From Diaminobutyricimonas sp. LJ205 (GTDB taxonomy: Bacteria; Actinomycetota; Actinomycetes; Actinomycetales; Microbacteriaceae): a DNA stretch of 64,000 nucleotides. A model generated the notes under the pieces. The model saw only the letters and a list, made by a program, of their open reading frames with translations, was not told the DNA's origin and ran no database searches. The position numbers and the translations under genes were made by a program. The stretch's first letter is position 1, and each line of letters starts with the position of its first letter. Below, piece by piece: positions 44,513-54,261 of the stretch. The DNA lies in NCBI RefSeq assembly GCF_009755725.1, contig NZ_CP046619.1, forward strand, positions 1,116,001 to 1,180,000, read 5' to 3'.

Positions 44513-45137
44513 CAGTGACATTTTCGCCGAAGCGGGCGGCGTCGCTGGCGCTCCGTCGGCCGCCGGCGATTCTGAAAGGAACACCCCGCCTCAGCCAATC
44601 GAACGAACCCTCGAGGCTATCCTCATGGTTTCCGATGAGCCGCAGAGTTTGGTGACCTTGGCAACTGCGGTGGCGCGGCCCGTCAAGGAGGTCAAGGCCG
44701 CCATTGACCGGCTCGTCGCCGACTTCGACGGTGAGGACGGCGGCATCCGTCGCGGTTTCGAACTGCGCGAAGTCGGCGGCGGCTGGCGCATCTACGTGCG
44801 CAGCGAGTTCGACGACACGGTGCGCGACTTCGTGCTCACCCAGAACCCGACCAAGCTGTCGCAGGCGGCGCTCGAGACGCTGGCCGTGATCGCCTATAAG
44901 CAACCGATCAGCCGCGGCCAGATAGCCTCGATCCGCGCGGTCAACGTCGACTCGGTGGTGCGCACCCTGCTGGGCCGCGGCTTGATCACCGAGGCCTACA
45001 CCGACAGCGAGACCGGGGCGATCCACTACGCCACCACCGACTTGCTGCTCACGCAGCTCGGCATCAACAGCGTCGAGGAGCTGCCGCCGATCTCGCCGCT
45101 GCTGTCCGATGGAACGGAAGGTTTCGATGACATCTGA
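44502..45137 (+). CDS. scpB: Segregation and condensation protein B
   Basis: 211 residues from ATG 44502, overlapping scpA by 11 nt. Two winged-helix domains are recognised by ERTLEAILMVSDEPQSLVTLA and KLSQAALETLAVIAYKQPISRGQIASIRAVN. ScpB dimers bind the ScpA centre. An acidic N-terminal tail of about 30 residues precedes the first domain. The rluB start lies inside its 3' end. Confidence 0.94.
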   Translation: MEVDSDIFAEAGGVAGAPSAAGDSERNTPPQPIERTLEAILMVSDEPQSLVTLATAVARPVKEVKAAIDRLVADFDGEDGGIRRGFELREVGGGWRIYVRSEFDDTVRDFVLTQNPTKLSQAALETLAVIAYKQPISRGQIASIRAVNVDSVVRTLLGRGLITEAYTDSETGAIHYATTDLLLTQLGINSVEELPPISPLLSDGTEGFDDI

Positions 45138-45912
45138 AGCAACAGGCGAGCGCCTGCAGAAAGTGATGGCCGCCGCCGGTGTCGCCTCACGGCGGGTCTG
45201 CGAGCAGTACATCGCCGAGGGTCGCGTGGCCGTGAACGGCGAGATCATCACTGAGCCCGGTCGGCGGGTCGACCCGTTCACCGACCGGGTGACTGTCGAC
45301 GGCACCGCCATCCAGCTCGACACCAGCCGTCGTTACGTGATGCTGAACAAGCCGGTCGGCGTGGTCAGCTCCATGAAGGACGAGCAGGGACGGCCCGACC
45401 TCACCCGCTACACCAACCGCTACGAAGAGCGACTGTTCAACGTCGGACGGTTGGATGCCGACACCAGCGGCCTGCTCATCCTGACCAACGACGGTGAACT
45501 CGCGCACGTGCTCGCCCACCCGTCGTTCGGCGTCGAGAAGACCTACATCGCCAAGGTGCAGGGGGAGGCCACCCCGACCACGATGAAGAAGCTCATGGCC
45601 GGCATCGAACTCGAGGACGGCCTGATCGCCGCAGACAAGGCCCGCATCATCGGTGCGGCCAGCCGGGGCCAGACCATGGTCGAGATCACCCTGCACTCCG
45701 GCAAGAACCGGATCGTGCGGCGGATGCTCGACGCGGTCGGGCACCCGGTGCTGGAGCTGGTGCGCCGCCAATTCGGCCCACTGCACCTCGGCACCCTGCC
45801 GGTCGGGCAGGCGCGCGATCTCAGTAAGGTGGAACTCGGCAGACTGCTCACCATCGCCCGGGCAGAATCCAACCCAGCGTCCGACCTCGAATCTGACCCA
45901 GCTAAGGAATGA
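45127..45912 (+). CDS. rluB: 23S rRNA pseudouridine synthase (RluB family)
   Basis: 261 residues from ATG 45127 (GGAAGG is 5-6 nt upstream; the alternative ATG at 45109 has no site). N-terminal S4 domain ERLQKVMAAAGVASRRVCEQYI, then the synthase domain with catalytic Asp in FNVGRLDADTSGLLILTNDG and the end motif KNRIVRRMLDAVGHPVLELVR. It isomerises a uridine near U2605 of 23S rRNA. Overlaps scpB by 11 nt and tyrA by 4 nt. Confidence 0.92.
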   Translation: MTSEATGERLQKVMAAAGVASRRVCEQYIAEGRVAVNGEIITEPGRRVDPFTDRVTVDGTAIQLDTSRRYVMLNKPVGVVSSMKDEQGRPDLTRYTNRYEERLFNVGRLDADTSGLLILTNDGELAHVLAHPSFGVEKTYIAKVQGEATPTTMKKLMAGIELEDGLIAADKARIIGAASRGQTMVEITLHSGKNRIVRRMLDAVGHPVLELVRRQFGPLHLGTLPVGQARDLSKVELGRLLTIARAESNPASDLESDPAKE

Positions 45913-47006
45913 CCGTGACCGATCGCCGGCTCGCCGAACAGGTGCGCGTCGTCGGCAGCGGACTGCTCGGCACCAGCATCGGTCTCGGGCTCGTCGAGAA
46001 GGGTGTCGACGTCATCCTCGATGACGTGTCGCCCTCCTCACAGCAGCTGGCGATCGACTACGGCGCCGGCCGGGCTCCCGCTGACGGCGACAACCCGGGA
46101 CTCATCGTCGTGTGTGTGCCACCGGATGTCACCGCCCGCGTCGTCGCCCGCGAATTGGCCACCCACCCGCACGCCCTGGTCACCGACGTCGCCAGTGTGA
46201 AGGCAGCGCCGCTGCAGCAGTTGCGCGTCCTCGGCGCCGACCTCAGCCGCTACCTGGGCACCCACCCGATGGCCGGGCGCGAGCGCGGCGGCCCGATCGC
46301 CGCGCGCGCCGACCTGTTCATCGGCCGGCCCTGGGTGCTCGCCGGCCACGACGGCATCACCTACCGTCGGGCCGCTGCGATCGAGGACATGATCCTCGAC
46401 CTCGGTGCCGTTCCGATCGAGATGTCGGTCGAGGAGCACGACCGCAGCGTCGCGCTGGTCTCGCACGTTCCCCAGGTGGTGTCCTCGCTGATGGCCGCCC
46501 GGCTGAACGAGGGGCAGAATGCCGCGCTCACCCTCGCCGGCGGCGGATTGCGCGACGTCACCCGAGTGGCCGCGAGCGACCCGGCACTGTGGGTGCAGAT
46601 CCTTGGCGCCAACGCCGCGCCCACCGCCGACGTGCTCACGCAGCTGAGAGACGATCTGGACACGGTCATCACCGCGCTGCGCGAGCCCGCGGCATCCGGT
46701 TCCCGCCGAGCCATTGCCGAGACGATCGCGGCCGGCAACACCGGTGTCGCGCGTATCCCCGGCAAGCACGGCCAGGACCGCCGATTCAGCCAGCTCGTGG
46801 TGATGGTCGATGACCGTCCCGGGCAGCTGGCCCGCCTGCTCACCGACATCGGTGAGGTGGGCGTCAACATGGAAGACCTGCGGCTCGAGCACTCGCCGGG
46901 CGCGCAGATCGGTCTCGCCGAGATCTCGGTCGTGCCCGAGGCGGAACACCGTCTCGTGCAGGAACTCGAGGCGCGGGGCTGGAAGATCGCTGGAGCATTT
47001 GCATGA
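45909..47006 (+). CDS. tyrA: Prephenate dehydrogenase with ACT domain
   Basis: 365 residues. The N-terminal NAD-binding motif is [21 protein letters not shown], the catalytic region includes [13 protein letters not shown] (His) and [19 protein letters not shown], and the C-terminus is an ACT domain ([20 protein letters not shown]) expected to bind tyrosine or phenylalanine. It makes 4-hydroxyphenylpyruvate for tyrosine synthesis. It overlaps both neighbours by 4 nt. Confidence 0.92.
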   Translation: MTVTDRRLAEQVRVVGSGLLGTSIGLGLVEKGVDVILDDVSPSSQQLAIDYGAGRAPADGDNPGLIVVCVPPDVTARVVARELATHPHALVTDVASVKAAPLQQLRVLGADLSRYLGTHPMAGRERGGPIAARADLFIGRPWVLAGHDGITYRRAAAIEDMILDLGAVPIEMSVEEHDRSVALVSHVPQVVSSLMAARLNEGQNAALTLAGGGLRDVTRVAASDPALWVQILGANAAPTADVLTQLRDDLDTVITALREPAASGSRRAIAETIAAGNTGVARIPGKHGQDRRFSQLVVMVDDRPGQLARLLTDIGEVGVNMEDLRLEHSPGAQIGLAEISVVPEAEHRLVQELEARGWKIAGAFA

Positions 47007-47668
47007 GCACGTTCGTAATCGCCGTTGACGGACCCGCCGGCAGCGGCAAGTCCTCGGTCAGCCGGGCCGCTGCCCGTGAACTCGGGTTCGCGTACCAGGA
47101 CACCGGTGCCGCGTACCGCGCCTTCGCCTGGTGGTGTCTCGAGCGCGGTGTCGACATGCTCAACTCGATTGAAGCGATTGAAGCGCTCGACACCTTCGAG
47201 TACGAGATCGGCACCGACCCCGACAACTACTTCGTGCGCGTCGGCCACGAGGATGTCACAGACGACATTCGCGAACCCCGGATCTCCGCCGCAGTGAGCG
47301 CCATCGCGCGCATTCCCGAGGTGCGTGCGCACCTCACCGACCTGTTCCACCAGATCATCCGCGCCTCCGAGCGTGGCGGCATCATCGTTGAAGGCCGGGA
47401 CATCACCACGGTCGTCGCCCCCGAGGCGCAGGTGCGGATTCTGCTGACCGCCGACGCGGAGGTTAGAATGGCGAGGCGCTCAGCGGAACTTGTCGGCGAA
47501 GACTCGGCGAAAACCGCGGAGCAGCTGGCCCGCCGTGACCACCAGGACTCCCAAGTGGTGGACTTCATGAACGCGGCGCCCGGCGTGGTGACCATCGACT
47601 CCACGCACCTCGACTTCGATCAGACCGTGCACGCGGTCACCGAGCTGGCGCAACAGGTCGCCCGCTAG
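47003..47668 (+). CDS. cmk: Cytidylate kinase
   Basis: 221 residues. P-loop [22 protein letters not shown], substrate-binding [13 protein letters not shown], and [31 protein letters not shown] define CMP kinase. It phosphorylates CMP and dCMP. Slightly short compared with E. coli. Between tyrA and der, as in most actinobacteria. Confidence 0.95.
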   Translation: MSTFVIAVDGPAGSGKSSVSRAAARELGFAYQDTGAAYRAFAWWCLERGVDMLNSIEAIEALDTFEYEIGTDPDNYFVRVGHEDVTDDIREPRISAAVSAIARIPEVRAHLTDLFHQIIRASERGGIIVEGRDITTVVAPEAQVRILLTADAEVRMARRSAELVGEDSAKTAEQLARRDHQDSQVVDFMNAAPGVVTIDSTHLDFDQTVHAVTELAQQVAR

Positions 47669-47680
47669 AACAGGACTTCC

Positions 47681-49186
47681 ATGGCAGAGAACGACTTCCC
47701 CGAGTACGACGAGCATCTCGGTGAACGACTCGCCGCGCTCGGCGACGATGAGGCCCACCAGCGGGCAACCGCCCTGCGCGCCGGCCTCAACGACTACGAG
47801 CTCGACGAGGACGACTTCGAGATCCTCGACGCCGTCACTGAGGACGCCGACGCCATCACTTACCTGCCGGCGCTGCCGGTGCTGGCGATCGTCGGACGGC
47901 CGAACGTCGGCAAGTCCGCGCTGGTGAACCGCATCCTCGGCCGCCGCGAGGCCGTCGTCGAGGACACCCCAGGTGTCACCCGTGACCGGGTGTCGTACAA
48001 GGCCGAGTGGAATGACCGCAAGTTCACCCTCGTCGACACCGGCGGCTGGGAGCCTGACGCGCGCGGCATCAACGCCTCGGTGGCGGCACAGGCCGAGGTC
48101 GCGGTCGACCTGGCCGACGCGGTGCTCTTCGTCGTCGACGTTAACGTGGGCATCACCGCCACCGACGAGCACGTCGTGCGGATGCTGCGGAACACCAAGA
48201 AGCCGGTCATCGTCGCCGCGAACAAGGTGGACGACGTGCGTCAGGAAGCGGATGCCGCGGCCCTGTGGAACCTCGGACTCGGTGAGCCCCGGCCGGTGTC
48301 AGCCCTGCACGGCAGGGGCGTGGCCGACCTGCTCGACCACCTGCTGACGATTCTGCCGAAGGTCTCCGCCGTCGCGAAGGAAGAGGTCGGTGGCCCGCGT
48401 CGGGTGGCGATCCTCGGTCGTCCGAACGTCGGAAAGTCCAGCCTGCTGAACAAGGCCGCTGGTGAAGAGCGAGTCGTCGTGAACGAACTCGCCGGCACCA
48501 CGCGCGACCCGGTCGACGAGCAGGTCGAGATCGCCGGCAAGGTGTGGCGCTTCGTCGACACCGCCGGCATCCGTCGTCGCGTGCACCTGCAGCAGGGTGC
48601 CGACTTCTACGCGTCGCTGCGCACCAGTGCCGCGCTGGAGAAGGCGGAAGTCGCAGTCGTCATGATCGACGTGTCCGAGCCGATCAGCGAGCAGGACGTG
48701 CGGATCATCGACCTCGTGCTCGAGTCCGGCAGGGCGCTGGTGCTGGCGTTCAACAAGTGGGACCTGCTCGACGACGACCGTCGGCGGTACCTCGAGCGGG
48801 AGATCGAGCAGGATCTCGCGCACGTTTCCTGGGCGCCGAGAGTGAACATCTCGGCCCGCACCGGTCGGCACATGGAGAAGCTGGTCCCCGCGCTCGAGCA
48901 GGCGCTCGACTCGTGGGATACCCGCATCCCGACCGGCAAGTTCAACGCCCTGCTCGCCGAGCTCACCGCGGAGCACCCGCACCCGGTGCGTGGTGGAAAG
49001 CAGCCGCGCATCCTGTTCGGCACGCAGGCAGCGACGCGTCCGCCGACGTTCGTGCTGTTCACCACCGGTTTCCTCGATCCCGGCTACCGCCGGTTCATCA
49101 CCCGCCGTCTGCGTGAGGTGTACGGCTTCGAGGGCACCCCGATCATCGTGAACATGCGAGTCCGAGAGAAGCGCAAGCGCACCTGA
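47681..49186 (+). CDS. der: GTPase Der (EngA), ribosome assembly
   Basis: 501 residues with two tandem G domains. G1-a [14 protein letters not shown] with DTPGVTRD and NKVD; G1-b [18 protein letters not shown] with DTAGIRRR and NKWD. A KH-like C-terminal domain ends in [12 protein letters not shown]-like [12 protein letters not shown]. An acidic N-terminal extension of about 60 residues ([19 protein letters not shown]) is typical of actinobacteria. Needed for 50S maturation. Confidence 0.96.
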   Translation: MAENDFPEYDEHLGERLAALGDDEAHQRATALRAGLNDYELDEDDFEILDAVTEDADAITYLPALPVLAIVGRPNVGKSALVNRILGRREAVVEDTPGVTRDRVSYKAEWNDRKFTLVDTGGWEPDARGINASVAAQAEVAVDLADAVLFVVDVNVGITATDEHVVRMLRNTKKPVIVAANKVDDVRQEADAAALWNLGLGEPRPVSALHGRGVADLLDHLLTILPKVSAVAKEEVGGPRRVAILGRPNVGKSSLLNKAAGEERVVVNELAGTTRDPVDEQVEIAGKVWRFVDTAGIRRRVHLQQGADFYASLRTSAALEKAEVAVVMIDVSEPISEQDVRIIDLVLESGRALVLAFNKWDLLDDDRRRYLEREIEQDLAHVSWAPRVNISARTGRHMEKLVPALEQALDSWDTRIPTGKFNALLAELTAEHPHPVRGGKQPRILFGTQAATRPPTFVLFTTGFLDPGYRRFITRRLREVYGFEGTPIIVNMRVREKRKRT

Positions 49187-49187
49187 T

Positions 49188-49214
49188 CGAAGCGAGTGAC
49201 GCGTCTTTAAACCC
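49188..49214. repeat. REP-like element, half copy D
   Basis: CGAAGCGAGTGACGCGTCTT followed by TAAACCC, the right half of the element at 22231-22276, between the convergent der and GNAT genes. Confidence 0.6.
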
Positions 49215-49217
49215 TCG

Positions 49218-49805
49218 TCACAATTCGAGCGCCATCAGCACCCGATAGCTCTTCGGCCGAGCGACCTCAACGAACCCCTCGGCGGCGAACAGCGACACGG
49301 TACCGACGTACAGCGATGCCGATGACGCACCCTGCCGTTCAGCGGTGTCAACCGGATACGCCTCGAGCAGTCTCGCCCCTTTCGCACGGGCGCGATCAAC
49401 CGCGGCATGCAGTAGGGCTCGTCCGATGCCGCGACGTCGAAAGCCGACCCGTACGACGAAGCAGGTGACCGCCCAGACGGATTCATCCTCCGCGGGCTCG
49501 CTGCTCGCCGATGCCACCTGGGTGCGCAACAACCTGCTGTACTGCGGCCGAGGTTCGACTGCGCACCAACCGACAGGTTCGTCGTCGAGGTAGGCGATCA
49601 CCCCGGGAGCGGGACCGCGCAACACTTGATCGTGCAGCATCCGGCTCGCCTCCTCCTTCGGCATGGAGTCGAACTGCGCGTTGGGCAGCTTGAACCACTG
49701 GCACCAGCATCGCGCAGGGTCGCCGCGGGTGCCGAACACGGTACGCACGTCGTCCCAGGGCACCTCGTCGACCGGGACAGTGCGGACCGCAGCATCCGTC
49801 GTCAT
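49218..49805 (-). CDS. GNAT family N-acetyltransferase
   Basis: 195 residues from an ATG at 49805 (minus strand), preceded by a leaderless -10 TATCGT. Motif A for acetyl-CoA is FVVRVGFRRRGIGRALLHAAVDRARAKGARLLEA. The N-terminal TRGDPARCWCQWFKLPNA segment is found in a subset of actinobacterial GNATs. Substrate unknown. Divergent from the Nudix gene. Confidence 0.87.
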   Translation of the reverse strand: MTTDAAVRTVPVDEVPWDDVRTVFGTRGDPARCWCQWFKLPNAQFDSMPKEEASRMLHDQVLRGPAPGVIAYLDDEPVGWCAVEPRPQYSRLLRTQVASASSEPAEDESVWAVTCFVVRVGFRRRGIGRALLHAAVDRARAKGARLLEAYPVDTAERQGASSASLYVGTVSLFAAEGFVEVARPKSYRVLMALEL

Positions 49806-49811
49806 GCGTCC

Positions 49812-49817
49812 ACGATA
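49812..49817 (-). promoter_or_regulatory. -10 box TATCGT for the GNAT gene (minus strand)
   Basis: ACGATA on the plus strand reads TATCGT on the minus strand, 6 nt before the ATG at 49805. Confidence 0.45.
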
Positions 49818-49838
49818 ACGACGACCACCGACCGCGCT

Positions 49839-49844
49839 TAGGCT
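49839..49844 (+). promoter_or_regulatory. -10 box TAGGCT for the Nudix gene
   Basis: TAGGCT ends 6 nt before ATG 49851, giving a leaderless start. Confidence 0.5.
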
Positions 49845-49850
49845 GGGGGA

Positions 49851-50336
49851 ATGACTTCCATCCCCGGTGGGCTGCACCGCAATCCGGGGGATGCGTGGGT
49901 CCAGGGGCCGGACGGCTCCCGGTATTGGGGACGTTTCGGTGCGGCCGGACTGCTCGTGCACGACGCAGGACGCGGCATCCTGCTGCAGCATCGGGCTGTC
50001 TGGAGCCATTTCGGAGACACCTGGGGACTGCCCGGCGGCGCACGGCATGAAGGTGAGACGGCGCACGACGCCGCGCTGCGGGAGGCGAACGAGGAAGCCG
50101 GAGTGCCGGCCGATGCGGTAACCGTTCGGTTTGAAAGTGTGTTCGACTTGGGGTTCTGGTCGTACACCACGGTTGTCGTCGACGCCGTTCGCACCTTCGA
50201 GGTGCAGATCAGCGATCCGGAGAGTCTCGACCTGCGCTGGGTTCCGGTTCCGGATGTCGCGTCCCTGCCCTTGCACCCGGGCTTCGCCGCCTCGTGGCCA
50301 GCCCTGCAGCAGCGCCTCGTCCTCCCCGCCAGCTGA
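49851..50336 (+). CDS. Nudix hydrolase (MutT-like)
   Basis: 161 residues. The Nudix box is GGARHEGETAHDAALREANEEAGV, complete with Gly, Glu and the REXXEE core. The sequence before it (HDAGRGILLQHRAVWSHFGDTWGLP) fits small MutT-like enzymes that hydrolyse nucleoside diphosphates linked to another group. Substrate unknown. Between divergent GNAT and convergent DUF1304. Confidence 0.88.
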   Translation: MTSIPGGLHRNPGDAWVQGPDGSRYWGRFGAAGLLVHDAGRGILLQHRAVWSHFGDTWGLPGGARHEGETAHDAALREANEEAGVPADAVTVRFESVFDLGFWSYTTVVVDAVRTFEVQISDPESLDLRWVPVPDVASLPLHPGFAASWPALQQRLVLPAS

Positions 50337-50356
50337 GCCGCGCCGCCCTTGCCGGG

Positions 50357-50403
50357 TGATTGAGGAGCGCCGCGAGCGAAGCGAGTGACGCGTCTCGAAA
50401 CCC
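50357..50403. repeat. REP-like intergenic palindrome, copy C
   Basis: Starts TGATTGAGGAGCGCCGCGAG and ends GCGTCTCGAAACC; almost identical to copy A. It lies between the stops of the convergent Nudix and DUF1304 genes. Confidence 0.75.
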
Positions 50404-50408
50404 CTCTG

Positions 50409-50783
50409 CTACATCAACGCCGCAACCACAATCGCGGCCGGAAGCACCATCTGGGCAATCGCGCTGAGCCAGAGTTTCGGTTCGCTCACCCAGAGCACAA
50501 CCCCGAGAATCGCCTGTCCGACGCCGAGCACCACGAGCAGCGTCCGAGCGGCCATCTCATCCACGGCGTAGCCAATGATCACCGCCGCGAAGAAGCTCAG
50601 CCCATAAACGATGTTGTAGAAGCCGACGTTGACGGTCCACAGCCGAACCGCCTTGTGGTGCTCGGGGCGGATCCGGAACATCCGGTAGAAGCGTTGATCG
50701 CGGTAGAAGAACGCCTCAAGCACACCGATCCCGATGAGCAGCAGCCCTTCCACAATTGCCAGCACCTGCACGACGGCGTTCAT
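50409..50783 (-). CDS. DUF1304 family membrane protein
   Basis: 124 residues from an ATG at 50783 (minus strand). Four hydrophobic segments, starting NAVVQVLAIVEGLLLIGIGVLEAFFY and including NVGFYNIVYGLSFFAAVIIGY, fit DUF1304. A TAGCTT -10 box ends 7 nt upstream. Function unknown; inner-membrane location expected. Confidence 0.85.
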   Translation of the reverse strand: MNAVVQVLAIVEGLLLIGIGVLEAFFYRDQRFYRMFRIRPEHHKAVRLWTVNVGFYNIVYGLSFFAAVIIGYAVDEMAARTLLVVLGVGQAILGVVLWVSEPKLWLSAIAQMVLPAAIVVAALM

Positions 50784-50790
50784 ATTGCGG

Positions 50791-50796
50791 AAGCTA
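50791..50796 (-). promoter_or_regulatory. -10 box TAGCTT for the DUF1304 gene (minus strand)
   Basis: AAGCTA on the plus strand is TAGCTT on the minus strand, 7 nt before the ATG at 50783. Confidence 0.4.
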
Positions 50797-50913
50797 CTCC
50801 AAACCGTTGGTCGAGCCGGCCGAGACCCATACCGGCGTCGCAGCAGCCATACCTTGCGCGCGCATCCTGCCCTCCTCGCTGCGCTACTATGGACAGGTTG
50901 CCGTTCGCGGTGA

Positions 50914-50990
<77 letters not shown>

Positions 50991-51034
50991 AAGGGTTGTT
51001 CTAAGTACTGTTCTAAGAACACCCGGAAACGAGA

Positions 51035-51060
51035 ACGCTCCTGAGGAAACTCAGGAGCGT
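51035..51060 (+). terminator. Terminator after tRNA-Pro
   Basis: ACGCTCCTGAG and CTCAGGAGCGT form a perfect 11-bp stem with a GAAA loop, followed by TTCGTCGTTT. Confidence 0.9.
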
Positions 51061-51139
51061 TTCGTCGTTTGTCGGGATCTCACGCATGGGTGTTGCCGCG
51101 TTGCGCGCCGTCCCGCTGACGGTTTGGCCTTAAATGCCG

Positions 51140-51163
51140 AACGCGCCCGTTTTCGGGCGCGTT
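51140..51163. terminator. Hairpin between tRNA-Pro and the transposase-like gene
   Basis: AACGCGCCCG and CGGGCGCGTT form a perfect 10-bp stem around TTTT, with TTGATTGTT after it. It can serve as a bidirectional terminator. The other sequence between 51061 and 51221 shows no gene. Confidence 0.7.
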
Positions 51164-51221
51164 TGATTGTTCGGCGTGCGGGGTGTTGCCCTCTCGGGCG
51201 GTGTCAGATTGTCGCGAGTGG

Positions 51222-53153
51222 CTAGGTTCGCAGTGGTGACGACAGTTGTTCCATCAGCTGGAGCTCCAGCACGGACTCGCGGGGTGTGGTCTTGGTGTAG
51301 GGGTTGTACCAGACACGGTCCCGGCGGCGTACGGATTTTTGTTTGGGTGGTTCGCCGGTGTTGGTCTTTGCTTCGGCTGCACGTTCGTCGTGGAGGAACG
51401 CCGCGATTTTCCGCAAGTTGAAGTTGGTCAGGAGCATGGTGACAAACACCTGCGCGGCGGCGAATCCTCGGACCCGGCGTCGGGACGACTCACCAATGGC
51501 TTCCTTCCCCGGGTCTTTGATGCCGGCGTTCAAGGATTCGATGCTGTTGCGAGCGTGCTTGTGGAAGGCGTCCCATTCTTTGCTGCGGTAGGCGAAGCCC
51601 TGCTTGCCTTGGATGCCGTCCTGGACGTTCAGTGATACGGAGTGTTGGCGGCAGATCTCTGGAAGGAAATCGATGGGCGGTGCGTCCTCTTCCTCGACGC
51701 GGGGGCGTTCTTTGTCGGCGACTGTGGGCAGTGGTTTTCCGGCTTTTCCCATTAGCAGTTCGAAGACAGGGCAGGTGACGGTTGGGCTGTTGCCGCGGGC
51801 GGGGCAACTTACAGGCTGGCGGCCTTCGGCATCGGGCTTCTCTTTGCTGCGGACGAGGAAGGCGCCGCGTTGATGTCGGCGTTCTTGGAAGATGTCCTCG
51901 TCGATGCGGCCCGCGAGCAGGTCTTTGGTTGCATTCTTGAGCGGAGTCGGTGTCCCGGGGCAGAATCGGCCGTCCTCGATGAACTCGACTCCCTTCTTGC
52001 TTCCGCGCACACCGAGTCTGTCGGGGCGGTAGTCGGTGGATGCGGTCCAGCCGAGAGCGTCCGCAGGAAGGTGCAGGCGCTCAGGCCTGGCGTTTGCCCA
52101 GTACTGCTTGTCCGCATCCCCAAGGCCAGGGGGTAGTTCCGTGCCGAGCGCTGCTCGCATGAGTTCGACGGCTTCTTCGGAAACGCCGACGTTGGGCATG
52201 CTCATCGTGGCGGCGACGGCGAGCTTCGGGAATCGGACTGCATCGGGGCGCTCCGAGTCGACGCGGACGGCGATGTTGATCATCCAGCCCCACTCGAGGT
52301 CCTCCTTTGAATTCTTGGCGTCTCCAGGGCCCGTGGTGTCGGTCTTCCCTTTGGCCACATCCACCCGGTTGCCTTTCCTTGGGTACCAGCCGGCGTGAAT
52401 GTCGACCGGGCCAGGAGTGGGGTTGTCGACACGGCCCGCGATCTCGTCGCGGGCGCGATCAGCGAGGGTATTCCTGGAGAACCCCTTCTTGGTGGGGGGT
52501 TCGATGAATGTTTGATCGAACGAAATGTCGAGCTTGTTCGTCGCCCGCTGAATTCGCCGCGGCTGTTCCTTGAACGTCATGCGTAGGAAAGCGTTCATGA
52601 AGAGATCCAAGCGGCGCTTCATGGTTTGTTCACGTTCATCGTCGTGATGCTTCAGCGCCTGTTGCACCTGTGTGTACGTCAACGAAACGTACCGTTTCAT
52701 CGGATAGGGGTCCATCAAGTCGACCATCCGGTGGAAGGCGTTGTTGGTGTTCTTCTCCCACTTCGTGGTCTCGGTGGTGCGAGTGACGAATGAAGACATG
52801 ACCGAAGGGAGGCCGAGCAGATCGCGGGACGCCGGCGTCAGCCGCTCTTGAAAGAGCGCTGCAAGATTCCGCATGAAGAGGGGCGAGTGTTCCTGAGCGA
52901 GGAGGAGCAGGCCGACGAGAAGCGCGGGTGGATGGATTTTTGCCGGCTGGCCGCCCATGCCCGATAACGGGTGGTCGATACTGTGCCATTCGGTCAACAT
53001 CTCAAGCACGCCGGACTTCTGGACTCTGCTGTATGCGGCCTGGACGTGCGCGTCGCTGATAACCGAGCGCAGCCGGCCGCGTGCCTCCACTTCCTCGGCC
53101 CGGAACGCGCCGAACAGATCGGTGTCGCTGAAGGTGTGGCTATCCGTGGCCAT
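51222..53153 (-). mobile_element. Large DDE-transposase-like protein of a putative mobile operon
   Basis: 643 residues on the minus strand. The N-terminal IHPPALLVGLLLLAQEHSPLFMRNLAALF resembles the entry domain of IS1182/IS5-type transposases. A possible first acidic residue is in LDISFDQTFIEPPTKKG, and a C-terminal ARNSIESLNAGIKD with VTMLLTNFNLRKIAAF looks like the catalytic Glu helix and following end. The remainder (WYPRKGNRVDVAKGK and EWGWMINIAV) forms a long insertion. It starts 2 nt after the upstream recombinase-like gene. No terminal inverted repeats are evident, so a simple IS is not supported. Confidence 0.6.
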
Positions 53154-53155
53154 GC

Positions 53156-54148
53156 TTAGGCCACCTCTTCGCCGATGATGCGGCCGATGTGGTCGTCAGC
53201 TCGGTGTTGGATGCTGTGCTCAAGATAGGGCTGGAGTGACAGCAGCGTTGCGAAGCCGGTGATTTCAAGCAGGACCTGCATGGGCAGTTCTGCGTCGATC
53301 TGGGCGACGATCCAGCCAGAGCGCAGGCGCGCCGCGGACGGACGGAGCGGTCCGGGGTTGTCTGACAGGAAGCGCTGTAGGCCGTTCGGCTTGTATTCCG
53401 ACAGGCGGTAGGCGTGGAAGAGGTCACCGCGGGTTCGATTGCCGATGCTCTCGGCCAAAGTACGTGCCCATTTGCTGTGGACTGGGACACGGCGTGCCCG
53501 GTCGCCGCGCACGTTCACGAAGAGGCGACCGGTTACGAACTCGACATCCTGCACCTGGGCGTCCATGAGCTCTTGTGCGGACAGGCCGGCTCCACCGGAG
53601 AGTGCGAGCAGTGCCCTGGCGTTCTGCCGTTTCAGAGGTGTGGTTAGCGTGTTCGCCCACGCGAAGAGCGTGGCTTCTTCCGCGGGCGAGTAAGGACGCG
53701 CGGAGCCGGTCTGTTCTGGCATCCGAAGCCGTTGGACGTGAATGTCACCGAGCTTGTCGGCCATGGCCGACAGTTGGCGGGCCGTGTCGTACCGGTAGGT
53801 CTCCGAGCGCTTGGCAAGGTCCTCGGCAAGGTAGCGGTGCACGAGCTGGGTCTTGAATACCCGCGGGATAGTGAGGTCGCAGCCCGTGACCGTCCAGACC
53901 CAGGACACGTACAAGGCAGTCATGGTCATCAGCCGCCGTGCATTGATGGCCGTAGTGGGTGCCATTGCCAGGACACACTCGACGACGAACGGTTGGACGT
54001 GCGTCCACGCGGACTTCCGGCGTTGGGGCTTGTAGCCGGTAATGATCCGCCGAGTCTGATCGGGCAGATCGGCGGCCAGCTCGGGAGGCGCGTCCGGGCT
54101 GGTTCGGGGGTGGGCAGGGGTCGTCGGAGCGTTCTGGAGAGGGGACAC
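53156..54148 (-). CDS. Degenerate tyrosine-recombinase-like protein 2
   Basis: 330 residues from GTG 54148 (minus strand). The fold order of a phage integrase is visible: a core-binding-like helical region, then ARALLALSGGAGLSAQELMDAQVQDV where box I Arg is replaced, VRGDRARRVPVH in place of the Lys hairpin, SAARLRSGW in place of HxxR (only Arg kept), ITGFATLL in place of the GH motif, and a Tyr in LQPYLEHS. It should be a poor or inactive recombinase. It lies between the two other genes of the operon and may be an accessory DNA-binding subunit. Confidence 0.6.
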   Translation of the reverse strand: MSPLQNAPTTPAHPRTSPDAPPELAADLPDQTRRIITGYKPQRRKSAWTHVQPFVVECVLAMAPTTAINARRLMTMTALYVSWVWTVTGCDLTIPRVFKTQLVHRYLAEDLAKRSETYRYDTARQLSAMADKLGDIHVQRLRMPEQTGSARPYSPAEEATLFAWANTLTTPLKRQNARALLALSGGAGLSAQELMDAQVQDVEFVTGRLFVNVRGDRARRVPVHSKWARTLAESIGNRTRGDLFHAYRLSEYKPNGLQRFLSDNPGPLRPSAARLRSGWIVAQIDAELPMQVLLEITGFATLLSLQPYLEHSIQHRADDHIGRIIGEEVA

Positions 54149-54261
54149 GTAGTACTGGTGTGCGGCGGAATTCGTCGAAAAGCCGGTTCCACCGGAAATT
54201 TGCTATGTCTCGGCCTCTCCTCCATGACGTTTCCGCAGGTCACCGGCCGGTTTGAGTCGTT

